From Pyrus communis (Eukaryota; Streptophyta; Magnoliopsida; Rosales; Rosaceae), in NCBI RefSeq assembly GCF_963583255.1, contig NC_084813.1, forward strand, positions 10,464,001 through 10,528,000: a stretch of DNA of 64,000 nucleotides. The letters are read 5' to 3'. A program made the translations under genes and the position numbers. The number at the start of each line of letters is the position of its first letter. The first letter of the stretch is position 1. The notes under the pieces are model-generated. The model ran no database searches. It worked only from the letters and a program-made list of their open reading frames with translations, and had not been told where the DNA came from. Below, one piece after another: positions 45,338-58,705 of the stretch.

Positions 45338-45698
45338 TTATCAAATTTTCGAAGTTTTATACCAAGACACTATAAAACACTCTAAAAACGCTTAAAACAG
45401 CAAGAAACAACATTCTAAGTGATAGGTGAATAAATCCCACGAAATTCATGCAAATACAAATTGTTTACCCCCCCACACTTAAATCAAACTTTGTCCTCAA
45501 TGTTTTAAGCAGAAAGTCACAACAGAGCAAGCAAATAAACAAATGCGAGAAAGAAAGCAAAGTAAAGGCAGTAAAGAAAAAGAAAGGAATAAAAATAAGT
45601 CTCTTAAAGGGGTTTCCAAGTTCTTCTCTATTCGGATGCATGGGTTGCCTCCCACGAAGCGCTTTCTTTTACGTCTTGCAGCCGGACGGTACCTCCGT

Positions 45699-48600
45699 TT
45701 AAGCTTGACTAGGTTCCACGGCATGGAGGGGTACCTCCTCCACGACATGCTCCTCAAACATCTCGTAATAGGGCTTCAATCGATGCCCATTCACTTTGAA
45801 TTCTTGCTGCGTCCTTAAACTTTTGATTTGCACTGCACCATGAGGGAAAACATTAGTAACAACAAACGGGCCAATCCATTTAGAACGCAACTTACCAGGA
45901 AACAAACGTAGGCGAGAGTTGAAAAGTAACACTTTCTGCCCAACTGTGAAGGTCTTGGTTCGAATCATTTTATCATGGAATGCTTTGGTCTTGGCTTTGT
46001 ACATCCGGGCATTCTCATAGGCTTCATTCCGAATCTCCTCAAGTTCATTCAATTGGAGCTTCCTATGAACTCCCGCTGCATCTATGTCCATGTTGAAAAT
46101 CTTCACGGCCCAATGTGCCTTGTGCTCTAACTCTACGGGCAAATGACATGGCTTACCATAAACGAGCCGAAAAGGTGACATCCCAATGGGTGTTTTGTAT
46201 GCCGTACGATATGCCCACAGTGCATCATCTAAACGTAAGCTCCAATCCCTCCTTGTTGGTCCAACGGTCTTCTCCAAAATTTGTTTGATTTCTCGGTTAG
46301 ACACCTCGGCTTGGCCATTTGTTTGAGGATGGTAAGGTGTGGAGACCTTATGGTTGACATGGTACTTTCTTAGCAACGCCTCAATGGTCCGATTGCAAAA
46401 GTGAGACCCTCCATCACTTATGATTACTCTCGGCATTCCAAACCTAGCAAAAATGTTAGTTTTCACGAAATCTGCAACCACCTTAGAATCGTTAGTACGG
46501 GTGGCTTTTGCTTCCACCCATTTAGAAACATAATCAACGGCTAGCAAGATATAAGTGAAACCATAAGATGGAGGAAAAGGGCCTATGAAATCAATGCCCC
46601 AAACATCAAAAATTTCAACATTAAAGACAGGGGTTTGCGGCATTTGGTCCTTGGTACCTATGTTACCCATTCGTTGGCAACGATCACAAGACATACAAAA
46701 GGTTCTAGCATCCCTAAATATAGTCGGCCAATAAAAACCACACTCTAGAACCTTGAGGGCAGTGCGTTGTGTGCCAAAATGACCACCACATGCATATGTG
46801 TGACAAAAGCTTAGAATTGAGTGAAATTCAGAATCATGCACACATCTACGTACAATTTGATCTGAGCAATACTTCCACAAATAAGGGTCATCCCAAACAT
46901 AGAAACGTGCATCATTTTTAAGCTTATCACGTTGGTGCTTGTTTAGTTCATTTGGAATTTGTTTAGTCACCAAGTAATTCACTAAATTTGCATACCATGG
47001 TTCACTTACCTCAATGGATAACAGCTGCTCATCGGGAAAAGTTTCAGGGATAGGTACGGCATGTTCATGCTCCTCGTGGATCATTCGGCTTAAATGGTCA
47101 GCCACTACATTCTCGCTTCCTTTCTTATCCCGGATTTCAATATCAAATTCTTGAAGAAGAAGAATCCAACGGATAAGCCTCGGCTTTGCTTCCTTTTTCG
47201 TGAGCAAGTACCTCAAAGCTGCATGATCAGAATAAACGATTACTTTAGTACCAATTAAATATGAACGAAATTTATCTAAAGCAAAAACCACAGCTAGAAG
47301 TTCTTTTTCCGTCGTGGAGTAGTTCAATTGGGCATCATTGAGAGTCCGAGAGGCATAGTATATGACATGCGGCCGCTTGTCTCTTCTTTGTCCTAGAACA
47401 GCTCCTAATGCATAGTCGGATGCATCGCACATGAGCTCGAACGGAAGGCTCCAATCTGGAGGTACAATAATGGGGGCCGAGACTAGCTTCTCCTTGAGTT
47501 GGTTAAATGCCGAATTACACTCTTCATCAAACTTGAATGGCACATCTTTTTGAAGCAATCGGCAAAGAGGGTTGGACATCTTGGAGAAGTCCTTGATAAA
47601 ACGCCTATAGAACCCTGCATGGCCAAGAAACGAACGTACCTCTCTAACCGAAGTAGGAGAGGGTAAGTGACGTACAAGGTCTATTTTCGATTTATCTACT
47701 TCAATTCCTTTTTCTGAAACAATATGTCCTAAAACTATACCTTGTTTCACCATAAAGTGACATTTCTCCCAATTCAAGACAAGGTTAGTTTCAACACATC
47801 GTTTCAAAATTAAGGTCAGATTATCCAAGCAATTATCAAATGAACTCCCAAATACACTGAAATCATCCATGAAAACCTCAATGATCTTTTCAACAAAATC
47901 GGAAAATATACTTACCATACACCTTTGGAAAGTGGCCGGTGCGTTGCATAAGCCAAATGGCATGCGACGATAGGCAAATGTTCCAAAGGGACATGTGAAT
48001 GTGGTCTTCTCTTGATCATCCGGGGCTATCACAATTTGGTTATATCCAGAGTATCCATCAAGAAAACAGTAAAAAGCATGACCGGCTAACCTTTCGAGCA
48101 TCTGGTCGATGAATGGCAAAGGAAAGTGATCTTTCCTAGTCATGGCATTTAGCTTCCGGTAATCGATACATACTCGCCATCCAGTCTGAATGCGTGTAGG
48201 CACGAGCTCATTCTCATCATTCTTGATAACAGTTACTCCGGACTTCTTGGGAACGACTTGAACTGGAGAGACCCAACGGCTATCGGAGATAGGGTAGATC
48301 ACTCCGCAATCCAAAAGCTTGATTATTTCCTTCTTCACCACTTCCATCATTGGAGGGTTGAGACGGCGTTGAGCCTCTCGAGTTGGTTTAGCCCCCTCCT
48401 CAAGAAGTATACGGTGCATGCATGTGGTAGGGCTTATTCCTTTAATGTCGGCCAAAGTCCACCCTATGGCCATTTTGTGCTCTCGCAGCACCCTCACAAG
48501 CTTCTCCTCCTCCATTGCTGTGAGACTTGATGAAATGATGACGGGCAATGTTTCGCCTTCTCCCAAAAACACATACTTCAAATGGTCCGGCAACGGCTTA

Positions 48601-51212
48601 AGTTCAAGCGATGGTGCCTGAACAACAGAAGGTAGCATCTTAGTGGAAACTGAATTTGAAAGTGAGAGTGGAACCTTACCATATTGTTGTGGCAATGACT
48701 CAAGGGCTGCCACAACCTCAATTATTTCTTCACTAGAACCCATTGCAAAGAATTCCTCCTCCTTGCCGTGGCCTTGCATTGGCCCAAATCCTTCATTTTT
48801 GCGCTCTATGGCCTTAGTGATGGTTGTTTCCAGGGCGTCCTCGTTCAATTCTTCAAGGTATACCTGCGCCAAAGAATCGATAACATCAATGGAAAAACAA
48901 GAATGGTCATCAACGGGATATCTCATAGTTTCAGAAATATTAAAATCAATCACTTCCCCATCGAATTCCATTGTCAAGGTGCCTTTGTATACATCAATCT
49001 TCGTTCGGGCCGTCTTCATGAATGACCTACCAAGGAGAATCGGCAAAGATGTAGAATGGGCTGAATCCTCCATGTCTAGGACGTAGAAATCAGCCGGAAA
49101 AATTAAATGGTTCACCTGCACAAGCACATCCTCCAAAACTCCTTTTGGATACGCGTTAGAACGATCAGCCAATTGTATAATTACACCATCTTGTTTTAAT
49201 TCACCCAAATTCATAGATGCATAAATAGAATAAGGCATGACATTTATGGATGCACCTAAATCAAGCATGGCATGTTCAAAACGATTATGTCCAATTACAC
49301 AAGGAATCGTGAAACTACCGGGGTCTTTGCACTTGGTAGGCAGTTTACGTTGCAAAACAGCGGACACATTCTCGCTTACCTTCACTACCTCTTTGTTTGC
49401 CATTCTTCTCTTTGTATTGCATAGGTCCTTGAGGAATTTAGCATACTTTGGAACCTGTTTGATTGCATCGAGAAGCGGTATGTTCACTTGCACCTTCCGG
49501 AACGTTTCAAGAATGTCCTTCTCGCTTTCTTCCTTTTTTTCTTGCATGAACCTGCGAGGAAAAGGTACATTGGGCAGATTAGGACGTGAAGTACATGAAT
49601 TTGAACTTAAATTACCTGATTTGGCCGAGTTAGGGTGATCTGCCTCAGGTTGTGTCGTCTCTTCATCTACTTTCTGGGCAGATTTGGGATTGTTTGGCTC
49701 GGTCCTAACTTCTTTTCCACCCCTTAGGGTGATGGCCTTGGCGGATTCGAATCCTCCCTTTGGATTGACTGTGGTTGAGCTAGGAAGCTTTCCTTGCTCT
49801 CTAATCTGTCCAAGGAACTCAGAAATCTGCCCTATTTGTTTCTTCATATCCATCATCTCCTTCTCGTTATTTTCTATTCGGTTGTTTTGATTTTGCAACC
49901 CCTGCGAAATAGAGGTTAGTAATTGCATAGCTTGATTACTTTCCAAAGACGTACCTGAATGAGATGATGCCGAAGGTTGTTGGGATTGTTGGGGTGCATA
50001 CGGCTTGGAATAAAAACCAGGGGGGTTTGGCCTAAATCCTCCTTGTTGGGCAGCTTGTTGTGGCTCCCTCCATTTGAAGTTTGGATGGTCCCTCCATCCG
50101 GCATTGTAAGTGTTCGAGTATGGGTTGTTTTGATTTTGTCCTTGGAAACCAATTGCATTGGCAGATTCCCACCCACCATTCTCGATTAGTTGAGGGCACT
50201 TGTCGGATGGATGCCCTTGAATTGAGCACACGCCACAAACTTGGTGTTCTTGTGCTTTTGGACCAATCACAACCTGAGAAACAAGAGAAGTAAGATTAGC
50301 AAGTTGTGATTGAATTTCAGAAATAGCACTCACCTCATTTACACTTTGTTGTCGTGGGGCTTCCCTTTGGCCCACTCCTTCATATTGTTGAGCATTGAGC
50401 GCTCGGTTGGCTATGAGAATCTTGGCATCCCTTGGTGTTTTGTCCACCAATGCTCCTCCCGCTGATGCATCAACCATTTGACGTTCGATAGGAAGGAGGC
50501 CCTCATAGAAATATTGAAGGAGAAGTTCCTCCTTCATTTGATGTTGAGGACATGAAGCTACAAGGCCCTTGAAGCGCTCATAATAAGCCGGGAATGTCTC
50601 ACCATGATTCTGTTGAATACCACTAATTTTCTTCCGTAGGAGAATCACTCTCGAAGTAGGGAAGAATTTCTCCAAGAAAGCACGCTTCATACTCTCCCAC
50701 GAAGTCACAGTTCCCGGGGCTAGTTCGTAGAGCCAATCTTTGGCCTTGTCCATAAGTGAAAATGGAAAGGCCTTCATCTTCAATATACTCCCATCCACAT
50801 TGACGGGGGTCATGCTCGAACAAACCACCTCGAACTCCTTCAAGTGTTTGTTGGGGTCTTCCATAGACAAGCCATGGAACTTCGGAATATGGTGTAACAA
50901 ACTGGATTTGAGTTCAAATTCCTCAGTCTTCCCCTCTGCAGCCGTGGGGTATTGGATACAAAGAGGCAATGCATTATCCAAACCCGAGGCCGAAAGCTCC
51001 TTGATGGTTCTATTATCTGCTGCCATGGCTTGTTCTTCTTCAAAAATCTGATCCGTGGGCTTTTCTTCTACACCTTCTTCGTCTTCTTCAAGCCCAGGTT
51101 GTGGTGGAGGTTGTGGTGGCTCTTGTTGACTCCTCGTTCTCCTCAAAGTGCGTTCAAAATCACCGTCAAAGTCGGAGATGTTCTCTATAATAGGCCGAGA
51201 GCGACGAGTCAT
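45699..51212 (-). CDS. Athila-type gag-pol polyprotein
   Basis: One uninterrupted 1837-codon frame from the ATG at 51212. Gag occupies roughly residues 1-320 ([30 protein letters not shown]). Zinc knuckle CX2CX4HX4C starts at C326. The protease active site is DLGAS at D651, the Athila-lineage variant of D-S/T-G. Reverse transcriptase has FMDD at 1114-1117. RNase H has D1263 (CDASDYALG). Integrase has an HHCC zinc finger near 1470 and a catalytic triad D1541, D1600 and E1636. The C-terminal part has the GPFVV module ([12 protein letters not shown]). All catalytic residues I can check are present, so the element could be autonomous. There is no stop between gag and pol. Confidence 0.96.
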   Translation of the reverse strand: MTRRSRPIIENISDFDGDFERTLRRTRSQQEPPQPPPQPGLEEDEEGVEEKPTDQIFEEEQAMAADNRTIKELSASGLDNALPLCIQYPTAAEGKTEEFELKSSLLHHIPKFHGLSMEDPNKHLKEFEVVCSSMTPVNVDGSILKMKAFPFSLMDKAKDWLYELAPGTVTSWESMKRAFLEKFFPTSRVILLRKKISGIQQNHGETFPAYYERFKGLVASCPQHQMKEELLLQYFYEGLLPIERQMVDASAGGALVDKTPRDAKILIANRALNAQQYEGVGQREAPRQQSVNEVSAISEIQSQLANLTSLVSQVVIGPKAQEHQVCGVCSIQGHPSDKCPQLIENGGWESANAIGFQGQNQNNPYSNTYNAGWRDHPNFKWREPQQAAQQGGFRPNPPGFYSKPYAPQQSQQPSASSHSGTSLESNQAMQLLTSISQGLQNQNNRIENNEKEMMDMKKQIGQISEFLGQIREQGKLPSSTTVNPKGGFESAKAITLRGGKEVRTEPNNPKSAQKVDEETTQPEADHPNSAKSGNLSSNSCTSRPNLPNVPFPRRFMQEKKEESEKDILETFRKVQVNIPLLDAIKQVPKYAKFLKDLCNTKRRMANKEVVKVSENVSAVLQRKLPTKCKDPGSFTIPCVIGHNRFEHAMLDLGASINVMPYSIYASMNLGELKQDGVIIQLADRSNAYPKGVLEDVLVQVNHLIFPADFYVLDMEDSAHSTSLPILLGRSFMKTARTKIDVYKGTLTMEFDGEVIDFNISETMRYPVDDHSCFSIDVIDSLAQVYLEELNEDALETTITKAIERKNEGFGPMQGHGKEEEFFAMGSSEEIIEVVAALESLPQQYGKVPLSLSNSVSTKMLPSVVQAPSLELKPLPDHLKYVFLGEGETLPVIISSSLTAMEEEKLVRVLREHKMAIGWTLADIKGISPTTCMHRILLEEGAKPTREAQRRLNPPMMEVVKKEIIKLLDCGVIYPISDSRWVSPVQVVPKKSGVTVIKNDENELVPTRIQTGWRVCIDYRKLNAMTRKDHFPLPFIDQMLERLAGHAFYCFLDGYSGYNQIVIAPDDQEKTTFTCPFGTFAYRRMPFGLCNAPATFQRCMVSIFSDFVEKIIEVFMDDFSVFGSSFDNCLDNLTLILKRCVETNLVLNWEKCHFMVKQGIVLGHIVSEKGIEVDKSKIDLVRHLPSPTSVREVRSFLGHAGFYRRFIKDFSKMSNPLCRLLQKDVPFKFDEECNSAFNQLKEKLVSAPIIVPPDWSLPFELMCDASDYALGAVLGQRRDKRPHVIYYASRTLNDAQLNYSTTEKELLAVVFALDKFRSYLIGTKVIVYSDHAALRYLLTKKEAKPRLIRWILLLQEFDIEIRDKKGSENVVADHLSRMIHEEHEHAVPIPETFPDEQLLSIEVSEPWYANLVNYLVTKQIPNELNKHQRDKLKNDARFYVWDDPYLWKYCSDQIVRRCVHDSEFHSILSFCHTYACGGHFGTQRTALKVLECGFYWPTIFRDARTFCMSCDRCQRMGNIGTKDQMPQTPVFNVEIFDVWGIDFIGPFPPSYGFTYILLAVDYVSKWVEAKATRTNDSKVVADFVKTNIFARFGMPRVIISDGGSHFCNRTIEALLRKYHVNHKVSTPYHPQTNGQAEVSNREIKQILEKTVGPTRRDWSLRLDDALWAYRTAYKTPIGMSPFRLVYGKPCHLPVELEHKAHWAVKIFNMDIDAAGVHRKLQLNELEEIRNEAYENARMYKAKTKAFHDKMIRTKTFTVGQKVLLFNSRLRLFPGKLRSKWIGPFVVTNVFPHGAVQIKSLRTQQEFKVNGHRLKPYYEMFEEHVVEEVPLHAVEPSQA

Positions 51213-51322
51213 ACACAGTACCTAAAAAACAAGGAAACAAACAAACTAAGAATCTAAAATAAGAATGCACGAAAAACAAAAAAAATATAAAAATAAAGAC
51301 AAAGGATTAGCAAAGTTGCTAA

Positions 51323-51345
51323 TCCCCGGCAACGGCGCCAAAATT
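51323..51345 (-). other. Athila primer-binding site
   Basis: On the minus strand, two bases after the 5' LTR, TGGCGCCGTTGCCGGGGA, the conserved primer site of plant Athila/Tat elements. Confidence 0.85.
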
Positions 51346-53439
51346 TGGTGCGAGATTTACTTGACACTCAAATTAAACCCTCGTTTGACAATTGTAGTAG
51401 AATGGATAAGTGAGGGATCGTTCTAGACCGGGGATTAGGAGGGCTTGCTAAAACCTTCTAAATTGACTTAAAAACATAAAAACTAAATTAAAATACTCTT
51501 AACAAGACTACTATGACTCAGAATGGCTTTGAAAAACTCAAATTGTCTAAAACAATCAAATTGACTCAAATAGAAGCTAGAACTTGATTTAGACGAATTT
51601 GCAAATGTTTATGACTCCAAAAGCTTAAAGTTACAAAAATAAAACAAATACGAATGATTAAAACTTAACAAAATAGAGGGGGGGAATTGTGTTTGGACGA
51701 TATTAAATTAAAAAGACAGAATATAATTAAAGGCAAAATGTAAATATGAATGTGATGAAAATATGGATGATGGAATAGCCAAGGGGTTCTTCTCCACACA
51801 TGTTACACTTGCAAACAAAATTGATTCTCAGTTGGTCTTTCGATAAGTTGTGAAACTCAATGCTCCAAGTTAATTAGATCCGCTTAGATTAACTTTCAGA
51901 TTTCCCTAAATTCGTTGGATTGAATGGAATACGCATTACAACCAAATTATTCTTAATCAAAGTCCCTAACTATGGAATACGCATGATAGAGACAATTAAC
52001 CAAGATCATTAAGTTCAACGGAAATCATAAACATCGACGAGGCATTCGTTACTATGGAATACGCATGAAACTTATGCCAAGAATTCGTTTAACGAGATTG
52101 TTTATAAGCAACCTCTACTACTTGTGAATATAAGTTCATAACGATTAGGTGAAATTCACTTATATTCTAGCGTCATATTTATGCATGAAAATTAAGCTTG
52201 CAATCTCAATGAACATACATAAATAAGTTATCAATCAAACAGTTAAACGAATTGAATCCACAACTTATGAAATTCCAACCAAACGTAATCAATTCAAAAT
52301 GCAAATATAAACATAGTTTCGAATCACCCCCTAGCTAAAGGGGGGTTTAGTTCCTCATAACTTTGAAATCAAAGAAACACCTAAACATTCCAACAACTCA
52401 AACGTGAATTGTATGAACGTGTAGGCACTCTTCTCTTCCCTTCTCATACGTACAAAACAAAGAGAATTAAATTTAAACTTTGAAATCAAAGAAACACCTA
52501 AACATTCCAACAACTCAAACTTGAATTGTATGAACGTTTAAGCACTCTTTTCTTCCTCGTTGTTGTAGCACAAGGTCTAAGGTGAGCTTAAGGGCTTTAG
52601 GTGTATGTGGAATGGAGTAGGGAGTGGTTGGAGATGGAAGAATGAAGAGAAAATATGCAGAAAATGAAATGGGACTCACGGCAATGGAATGGTATTTGTG
52701 TTGTGTGAAGTGTTGTGAATGGAAATATATATTGCATGTAGGGTTAGAGAGGGAGAATGTGGTGAAATGATGAAGTAGGAAGGTGGAAATGCATGTGAGA
52801 TGTTTGGAAAGGAATAAAGAATGAATGGTGGAAATGTGAGTGAATGATGTGCATGTGTGAGAATGCATGTGAGTTAAAGAGGGAGAATGTGGTGAAATGA
52901 TGAAGTAGGAAGGTGGAAATGCATGTGAGATGTTTGGAAAGGAATAAAGAATGAATGGTGGAAATGTGAGTGAATGATGTGCATGTGTGAGAATGCATGT
53001 GGAATTAAGAGGAGTATGGAAGTGAAATAAATGAATGATATGTTAAGTGATAAGTGAATGATATGTGGTGAGTGATAAGTGAATGGTTTGATAAGTGATC
53101 AATGAATTAGTTTAAAGGGCTAGGGTTTAAGTACATAGAATGGGCCTAAAATAGGTTGGTTTGTATGGCATAATGTGTTTGATTGGGCTAGAGCCATTGT
53201 TTTGTGTCTTCAAGTGCATACAAGGCCTTCAAATTCGTCCATTCTCTTGGCTCCATGGATAAGCTATCCAATCCATGCCCAAAAATGCTCCAAATGGCCT
53301 CAAAATGCACTTTCTTGCTCCCTAGGCCCTTAGAACCTGAAAACACACAAAAGAAGCATAAAGGACTAAAATAACGAGAGAAACATAACGTAAATGCACG
53401 AGAACAAGCCATTTAAGTCGCATGAATATGCTCCTATCA
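51346..53439 (-). repeat. Athila 5' LTR (right)
   Basis: 2094 bp, exactly 12105 bp offset from the left LTR along its whole length, so no net indel. See 39241-41334 for internal structure. Confidence 0.93.
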
Positions 53440-55271
53440 GCTCAAAAGCTCAGAGTCTCTTCTTATCAATCCATGATAACACATATTCATAAATCCGTAA
53501 AATAAATCGTATTCGTAATCCATAAACTTTCATATACGAAAACTTAATAATCCATTACCTTTCGTAAAACGTAAATTCGTGAAATTATAAATATTTCATA
53601 AAAGCAATTTAAAATAATCATAATTTCTTCATAAATCTAGAAATCCAACAAATGTAACATAAAATGTAATCAATTCATGAAATATGAATGCATGCAAGCC
53701 TAATATTTTATAAAATCATGCAAGTTTAGAAGGGGGACACTCACAGTATTCCATTGCCCGTAAGCCACTCGAACTAGCGAGGATGAAGTCACTTCCTACC
53801 GATGCACCTAACCACATATAGAGGCCATTTAGTAAAACTCTACTAAAACGATTGAATTTTAGAAAACGGATAGCAGATTCGGATTCGGCATGTCAAGAAA
53901 CTCAAGAAGGGACCTTGGGTTCCCCCACGCGTCGTTGCAGGCGCTGCCACAAGGCTACGGCTTGGAAGGCCACGCGCCATCACACACGCTGCCAAGCGTC
54001 GAGTTGGGTCGTCAGAAAGTTCATCAAAAAAGTTGATGGCGCCGCTGTCCATGACGGTGAAGCATAGTACTTACAGCGAAGGCGCGTGTGCTCCACGCTC
54101 CGGCCATGACGCGTACCCACGCGTGGACATGAAACTGGGATAGGATTCGGGTCAGGGCTTGGGTTAATGAGTTGGGCCAAGTTAGGGTAAACGGGCCAAT
54201 GGCCTGGGTTACATGGCCTAAAGGTTTGGGCTGGGTCCGTTATTGGGTTAAGGGATTGGGTTGGATCCGATTAGGCTGGTCTAGTTATTAGGCTAGGTTT
54301 GGGTTGCGGGTCAAGTGTTTGGGTTTCCAGGTTGGGCTGACCCAGTTTCAAGTCGGATTAAGAAAGTCAGAATTTGAAAGCTCTGTTTAACCTCGAATCT
54401 TAACTAAAAATAACAATCTAATAAACCAAATTGAAGCCTGAGAAACAAGGGATCAAAATGTACCTTTGGTTTCCTCGATTGTGGTAGGAGTTGGCAAACG
54501 GTCTGGAAGGCACGGGTTCTTGCCGAAAACTAGGGAAGGTTCCCCCGAGTATTTCATGCGTCCAAAACCATACCGCACTTCTAAATTATCTTAATTGTGC
54601 CCTAAACATAATCTCGAAAGTTTGGGTTGGTTCTCAAAGCTCACCATCATCGGAGACGGTCATGATTCGCCGGAGAAACCTTTTGCACAATGATGGTGCC
54701 ACTGTGAAGAGAGAGAAACATCGTCCTGGGCTAGGGGTTCGAGAATGTGACTTCGATCAATGGGGAAAGGTTGGTAGAGGTGATGGTTCGTAAGGTGGCT
54801 CGCCAGAAAGGTGTTGGGTGTGGGTGAGCTTGGAGAGAGAAGGAAATGGCTGAGAGAGGGAAATTATTTCCCGGGGAGAGACAATGAGAAAGGTATGGAA
54901 AAAGAGAGAGAGATAAAGAGTTCTAGAGAGAGAAGTCACGGGAAAGGGAGAGGAACACCTCATAAATAGGGAGGGGATCTACCACGTGTCAGCGTGGGAG
55001 TGGTCCAAGGTGAAAAATATCTTGGCTTGAAAATTTACCAAAATGCCCTTACGTTTCAAATTCCGTAAAATGTTCCTCGTAACTCCAAATCTGATTCTGC
55101 TTGCACCCACACCTTGTAGCGATGAGTCGTACAAGGATACGCTAAGAAAATGGATCTTACATGACATGACAAGGTGGTCCACAAAAGTCAACATTTTTGC
55201 CTTGAGGGGCATTTTCATGAATTCACACTTTAAAATTAAAAAATTGTAATATTTGAGGACGGGTTGTTACA

Positions 55272-55560
55272 ATTTACATTCAACCTATAGCTATTATTAA
55301 CCCATAAAAAAATAATTTACCTATTTTCTTTGTCAACTATCTCTTCCAAATTTGATCTAAACAACTATCTAAATGGTTTTTGGTTACACTTTCTTTATTA
55401 ATTATCCGACTTTTGCAATCTTTTTTATGTATTTTCTTTATTAATTAGAGTTTTTAAGATTGTTGACAATGTTGCTGTTCAGCCTGCAAGCTAAAAAGGA
55501 TTTAAAAAAAAAACATAAATATTGACACTATATTTAATTTGTGATTCAGGGTAACTAAAA
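55272..55560. other. AT-rich spacer
   Basis: Nothing recognisable. Confidence 0.5.
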
Positions 55561-55999
55561 TGGCGAAAGTGATTGATCGAAAAGAACAACAAATTCTAGG
55601 TGGAGTTTTGGTAAAAAAAAATTTAAGGAAATTGGTTAAGGCTCAAAAAGATGAACAACTTTGAGGGACAACACTGAGATATTCTGAAACTGTTCTAGGG
55701 CCCAATGCATCGAGAGCAGTAAAAGTAGAAAAAATGAAGATGAGTTTACTTGTTTATGGTAAAGGAACAAATCGAAACAAGTTGGTGGTGCACACTATGT
55801 ATTCGCCTGAAAATTGTAGTAATTCGCCAAATGAAAAAGTTATGTTGAATGAAAAAGTTTCACAGCCCTTTTTGGGGTTGTTCAATTGGTTCTACAAGTT
55901 TGACCGCTAGAAGAAGGTTGGAATTCTGTTGCTCTTGCTTATCTCCACCATGGTGGCCTTCTGGATTTTAAATATCTGGAGACAGGAGCATTTTTGAAT
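55561..55999 (+). pseudogene. Possible remnant of an unknown gene
   Basis: Starts ATGGCGAAAGTG and reads MAKVIDRKEQQILGGVLVKK to a stop near 55663. A second frame (about 55690-55999) gives KVEKMKMSLLVYGKGTNRNK, then SQPFLGLFNWFYKFDR, a stop, and a hydrophobic ILLLLLISTMVAFWILNIW segment. The codon-like texture suggests a decayed gene or exon with a C-terminal membrane segment. I do not recognise it. Confidence 0.3.
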
Positions 56000-57599
56000 G
56001 AAAAAAGGGTCATGCAAACGTTTTTGTTCGGTCATGAGCACAATGATGTAAACAATGAACCCCTTTATTGTTTTAAGAATAAAATGTTGTCATTACTCTT
56101 TTTTACACCTTTTTAGTACACTTACGTTCTTAGTAATGGATCTTTTTTGGTGGCGATAATCTGATCGTGTTGGGATTATGTTTGTGAGTAGCATATCTGT
56201 TGTTGGTGATGGGATCCTTTAGCTCATGCTTCTTTGCAGATTATACATTTTTAAGGCATCTGTTCTATTAATGTTTTTGTTTGATTGGTGAGTAAGGCAT
56301 TCTTATTCATGGTTCTTCGTTTATGTAGTCTCATGGCTAAAAACGCCAATATATGCAACATGGCTACTAAAATTCAGTGGATTTATTTTTAAATTGCAAT
56401 TTTAGTTGGTTTCTGTGAAGATTCTTATGGTTTTCTGTTTTTAAACTCTAAAAATTTTAGTTGGTTTCTCTAAAAATATATTTGTCTAAATGTGTGTGCC
56501 GTGTGTGTTCTTTGTTTGGGGCCCTGTCTGGATTCTTAAACCGTGGTGGTTAATGTGGGTTTTAGGTGAATTTTTCGAGTGGGGGAGAAGGGGTGGGTGG
56601 GAGATTTATATTGTTATTCTTAGTTGGTATATAAATATTTGAATGTGCTAGACATGGATATCATACAAGAAATGCAAGAATTGAAATTAGAAGGGATGAG
56701 GGTAGTTTGTAGAAGGTGGGTTCAGGGATGGTGAAATTCGCCTAGGTGGTGAGATTAATGGTCGTGGATTCATGGTCGCATAGTTAGCTGTTTTTGTGCA
56801 GCAAGCACAATGTCAAGAGAGAGAGAGAGAGAGAGTTGAGGGAAATAGGGAGAATGGGCAGGCTGGTGCCTCGCCAAAGTAGCGAGTGAGGTGGTAATAG
56901 CTGCTCGAACAGGATATTGGTGATGCGTTAGAGAACTTGACCACTCTCTTAATCTGGTCTTTTGTGAAAAAAACCAAACAGAGTTATGCATTAGCAGAGT
57001 TTGAAATTAGGGTATTTAATCTTTGGCATGCTATTGTCATTCTTTTAATAAAATTCCAATGGACAACTGAAATAAAACGAACGAAAACATGGGAAGAAGT
57101 TCTGATTTTTAATTTGTTTGGTCGGGATTATTGTGATGCCTTTGAGAATTGAATGGTGAATGCATTACGTTGCTTGGCACACAAGTCAATATTTTTAAAA
57201 CTGGAACAAAAGTCCATTATCATGACTTGAGTTTTGTTAAAATTGTTCTATAAATTCCATTGTAGTTAAAATAAATAAATAAATAAATAAACTTATGACA
57301 TCTCAATTCATCTGCCCCTACCCCTACTGAGAAATTTGTTTGGTATGATGGATACTATAGAATAGAAAAATATTGGCTTAAGGTTGGGTTCCAGGTAAAT
57401 ATGTGTTATCCCAGATGATGGAATTGCGTCATGGGTTTCTATATTTGCCTGGACACATTTAATGAAAATGTTTTCCAACACCTAGGGGTTCAAAGATAGC
57501 CAACATGAACTTCAATCTTCAGTCTTTCTCATTGTTGTAGTATCTAATGATTTAGTTAATCCTGTGTTTGTTTGAGCTCGTTAGGTTTCACTAGACTAG
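56000..57599. other. Spacer
   Basis: T-rich. GA microsatellite near 56816-56835 and an AAAT-type microsatellite near 57270-57291. No gene supported. Confidence 0.45.
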
Positions 57600-58450
57600 A
57601 TTGGCTTACTAGTCCGTGTTTGGTTTGATCCGGGACTGTCTTTAATGGGATAAGTTGGATTCGTTCGGACTAAAGGCTTCACTACCTCGTCTTAGCTAGG
57701 ACCCCCGAAAAGGATGGGATTGCTAATCCCAACTCTCTAATATCTGCATCGTTTGCGATCTGCAAGCATGCGTCGCCAAATCCAGTCACCAAATTCTGCC
57801 ATTTCGCTGATCTCCATCAACCCGCAAACCCATCACCAAATCTTGCCATCTCACCAATCTCCTTCGTCTCACGAACCCAACTTCCTCTTTGCTTCAAATT
57901 GATTCATCTCCCTCTTATGAAACCCAACGAACCCAAAGCCCAGATTTCCCTTATTTGCTTCAAGGAGGAATACCTAGCTAGATTTGCTTTGGATTTAATC
58001 CAACGCCAAGAATTGAATTGTAATCTCAAAGAACTGAAATTTAAGTATCAAAACAAATTAAGAGTTTCATACTTTGAAGAAGAGAAGAACATAGCAAAGT
58101 AATTTGAGTGAAAAAGGGAGAAAAAAAGAGGGAGTGGAGAGAGTAACAGTGGGACGAAGAAAAAGAGAGTAAAAGAGGGAGAAGGCGGGAAGACCATGGG
58201 CGGAGAAAAAGAGAGGTTAAGAGAGAGGATGAAGATTATAAAAGAATAAATAAATATATTAATATTAAAATATTAATAGATATTGGTTAAATAATATAAT
58301 ATTAGTGTTCGTTAATTATCTTGCTTTTTAATTCGATACTGCACCAAACACTTCACTAAGTTAATCCAGCTTAGTCTAGTCTAAGCCAGTTCAACTTAAT
58401 CTCTAAAGCTAATCCAGTCCGAGATAGTCTGGTCTAACAAACGCACCCTT
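57600..58450. mobile_element. Possible TIR element (hAT or Harbinger-like), degenerate
   Basis: Left part has GTGTTTGGTTTGATCCGGGA; the right end reads as its approximate inverse (complement GGGTGCGTTTGTTAGACC with ATCTCGGACTGG). Such GTGTTTGGTT ends are common in plant DNA transposons. No exact boundary or target duplication was found. The interior has CCCAAAGCCC-type coding-like sequence without a recognisable domain. Confidence 0.3.
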
Positions 58451-58657
58451 AACCTATTGTTGGATTAATCAAAAGTGTTTTAGCCTATTGTTAGTGTTTT
58501 GTCTTATATACTTTCTCATTGTTAGATTAGTTGTGATGCTATGTAATTCATGTTTATTGGTGTAAAATTATTAATCCAAACTCACTTTTGCATCTAATTA
58601 GTGAGCCAAAAAAAAAAAATTAACGTGTTAAATTGTAATTATCTAAATTTCAGCCAA

Positions 58658-58705
<48 letters not shown>

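Larger units (their letters stand above)
39241..53439 (-). mobile_element. Athila-type Ty3/gypsy retrotransposon, complete and young
   Basis: 14.2 kb with TG...CA LTRs of equal length (2094 bp), target duplication GCTCA (39236-39240 and 53440-53444), tRNA primer-binding site, intact gag-pol and a purine tract by the 3' LTR. Transcription runs right to left. Between pol and the 3' LTR lies a 4.4-kb region (41335-45698). In many Athila elements this region holds an env-like ORF; here it has none on the sense strand and instead an antisense gene. Confidence 0.95.
38348..55271 (-). mobile_element. Old LTR (probably solo) split by the Athila element
   Basis: Left part 38348-39240 and right part 53445-55271 join across the Athila insertion (target duplication GCTCA). 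On the minus strand the joined sequence begins TGTAACAACCCGTCC and ends GGGGCGTGTCA, typical of a long gypsy-type LTR of about 2.7 kb. A TATA-like CTATTTATGAG lies near 54962 and CT-rich leader sequence follows at about 54830-54960. No polyprotein belongs to it and no clear target duplication was found at its outer ends. Confidence 0.6.

Noticed and set aside
45199..51257. Long plus-strand frames opposite the Athila gag-pol (for example 48643-49086)
   Set aside because: They mirror the codon pattern of the intact minus-strand polyprotein and have no own leader or domain.
54491..54793. 100-codon plus-strand frame
   Set aside because: Lies inside a retrotransposon LTR and shows no recognisable domain.
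57899..58102. 67-codon frame with HLPLMKPNEPKAQ
   Set aside because: Short, in a probable degenerate transposon, no domain or splice context.
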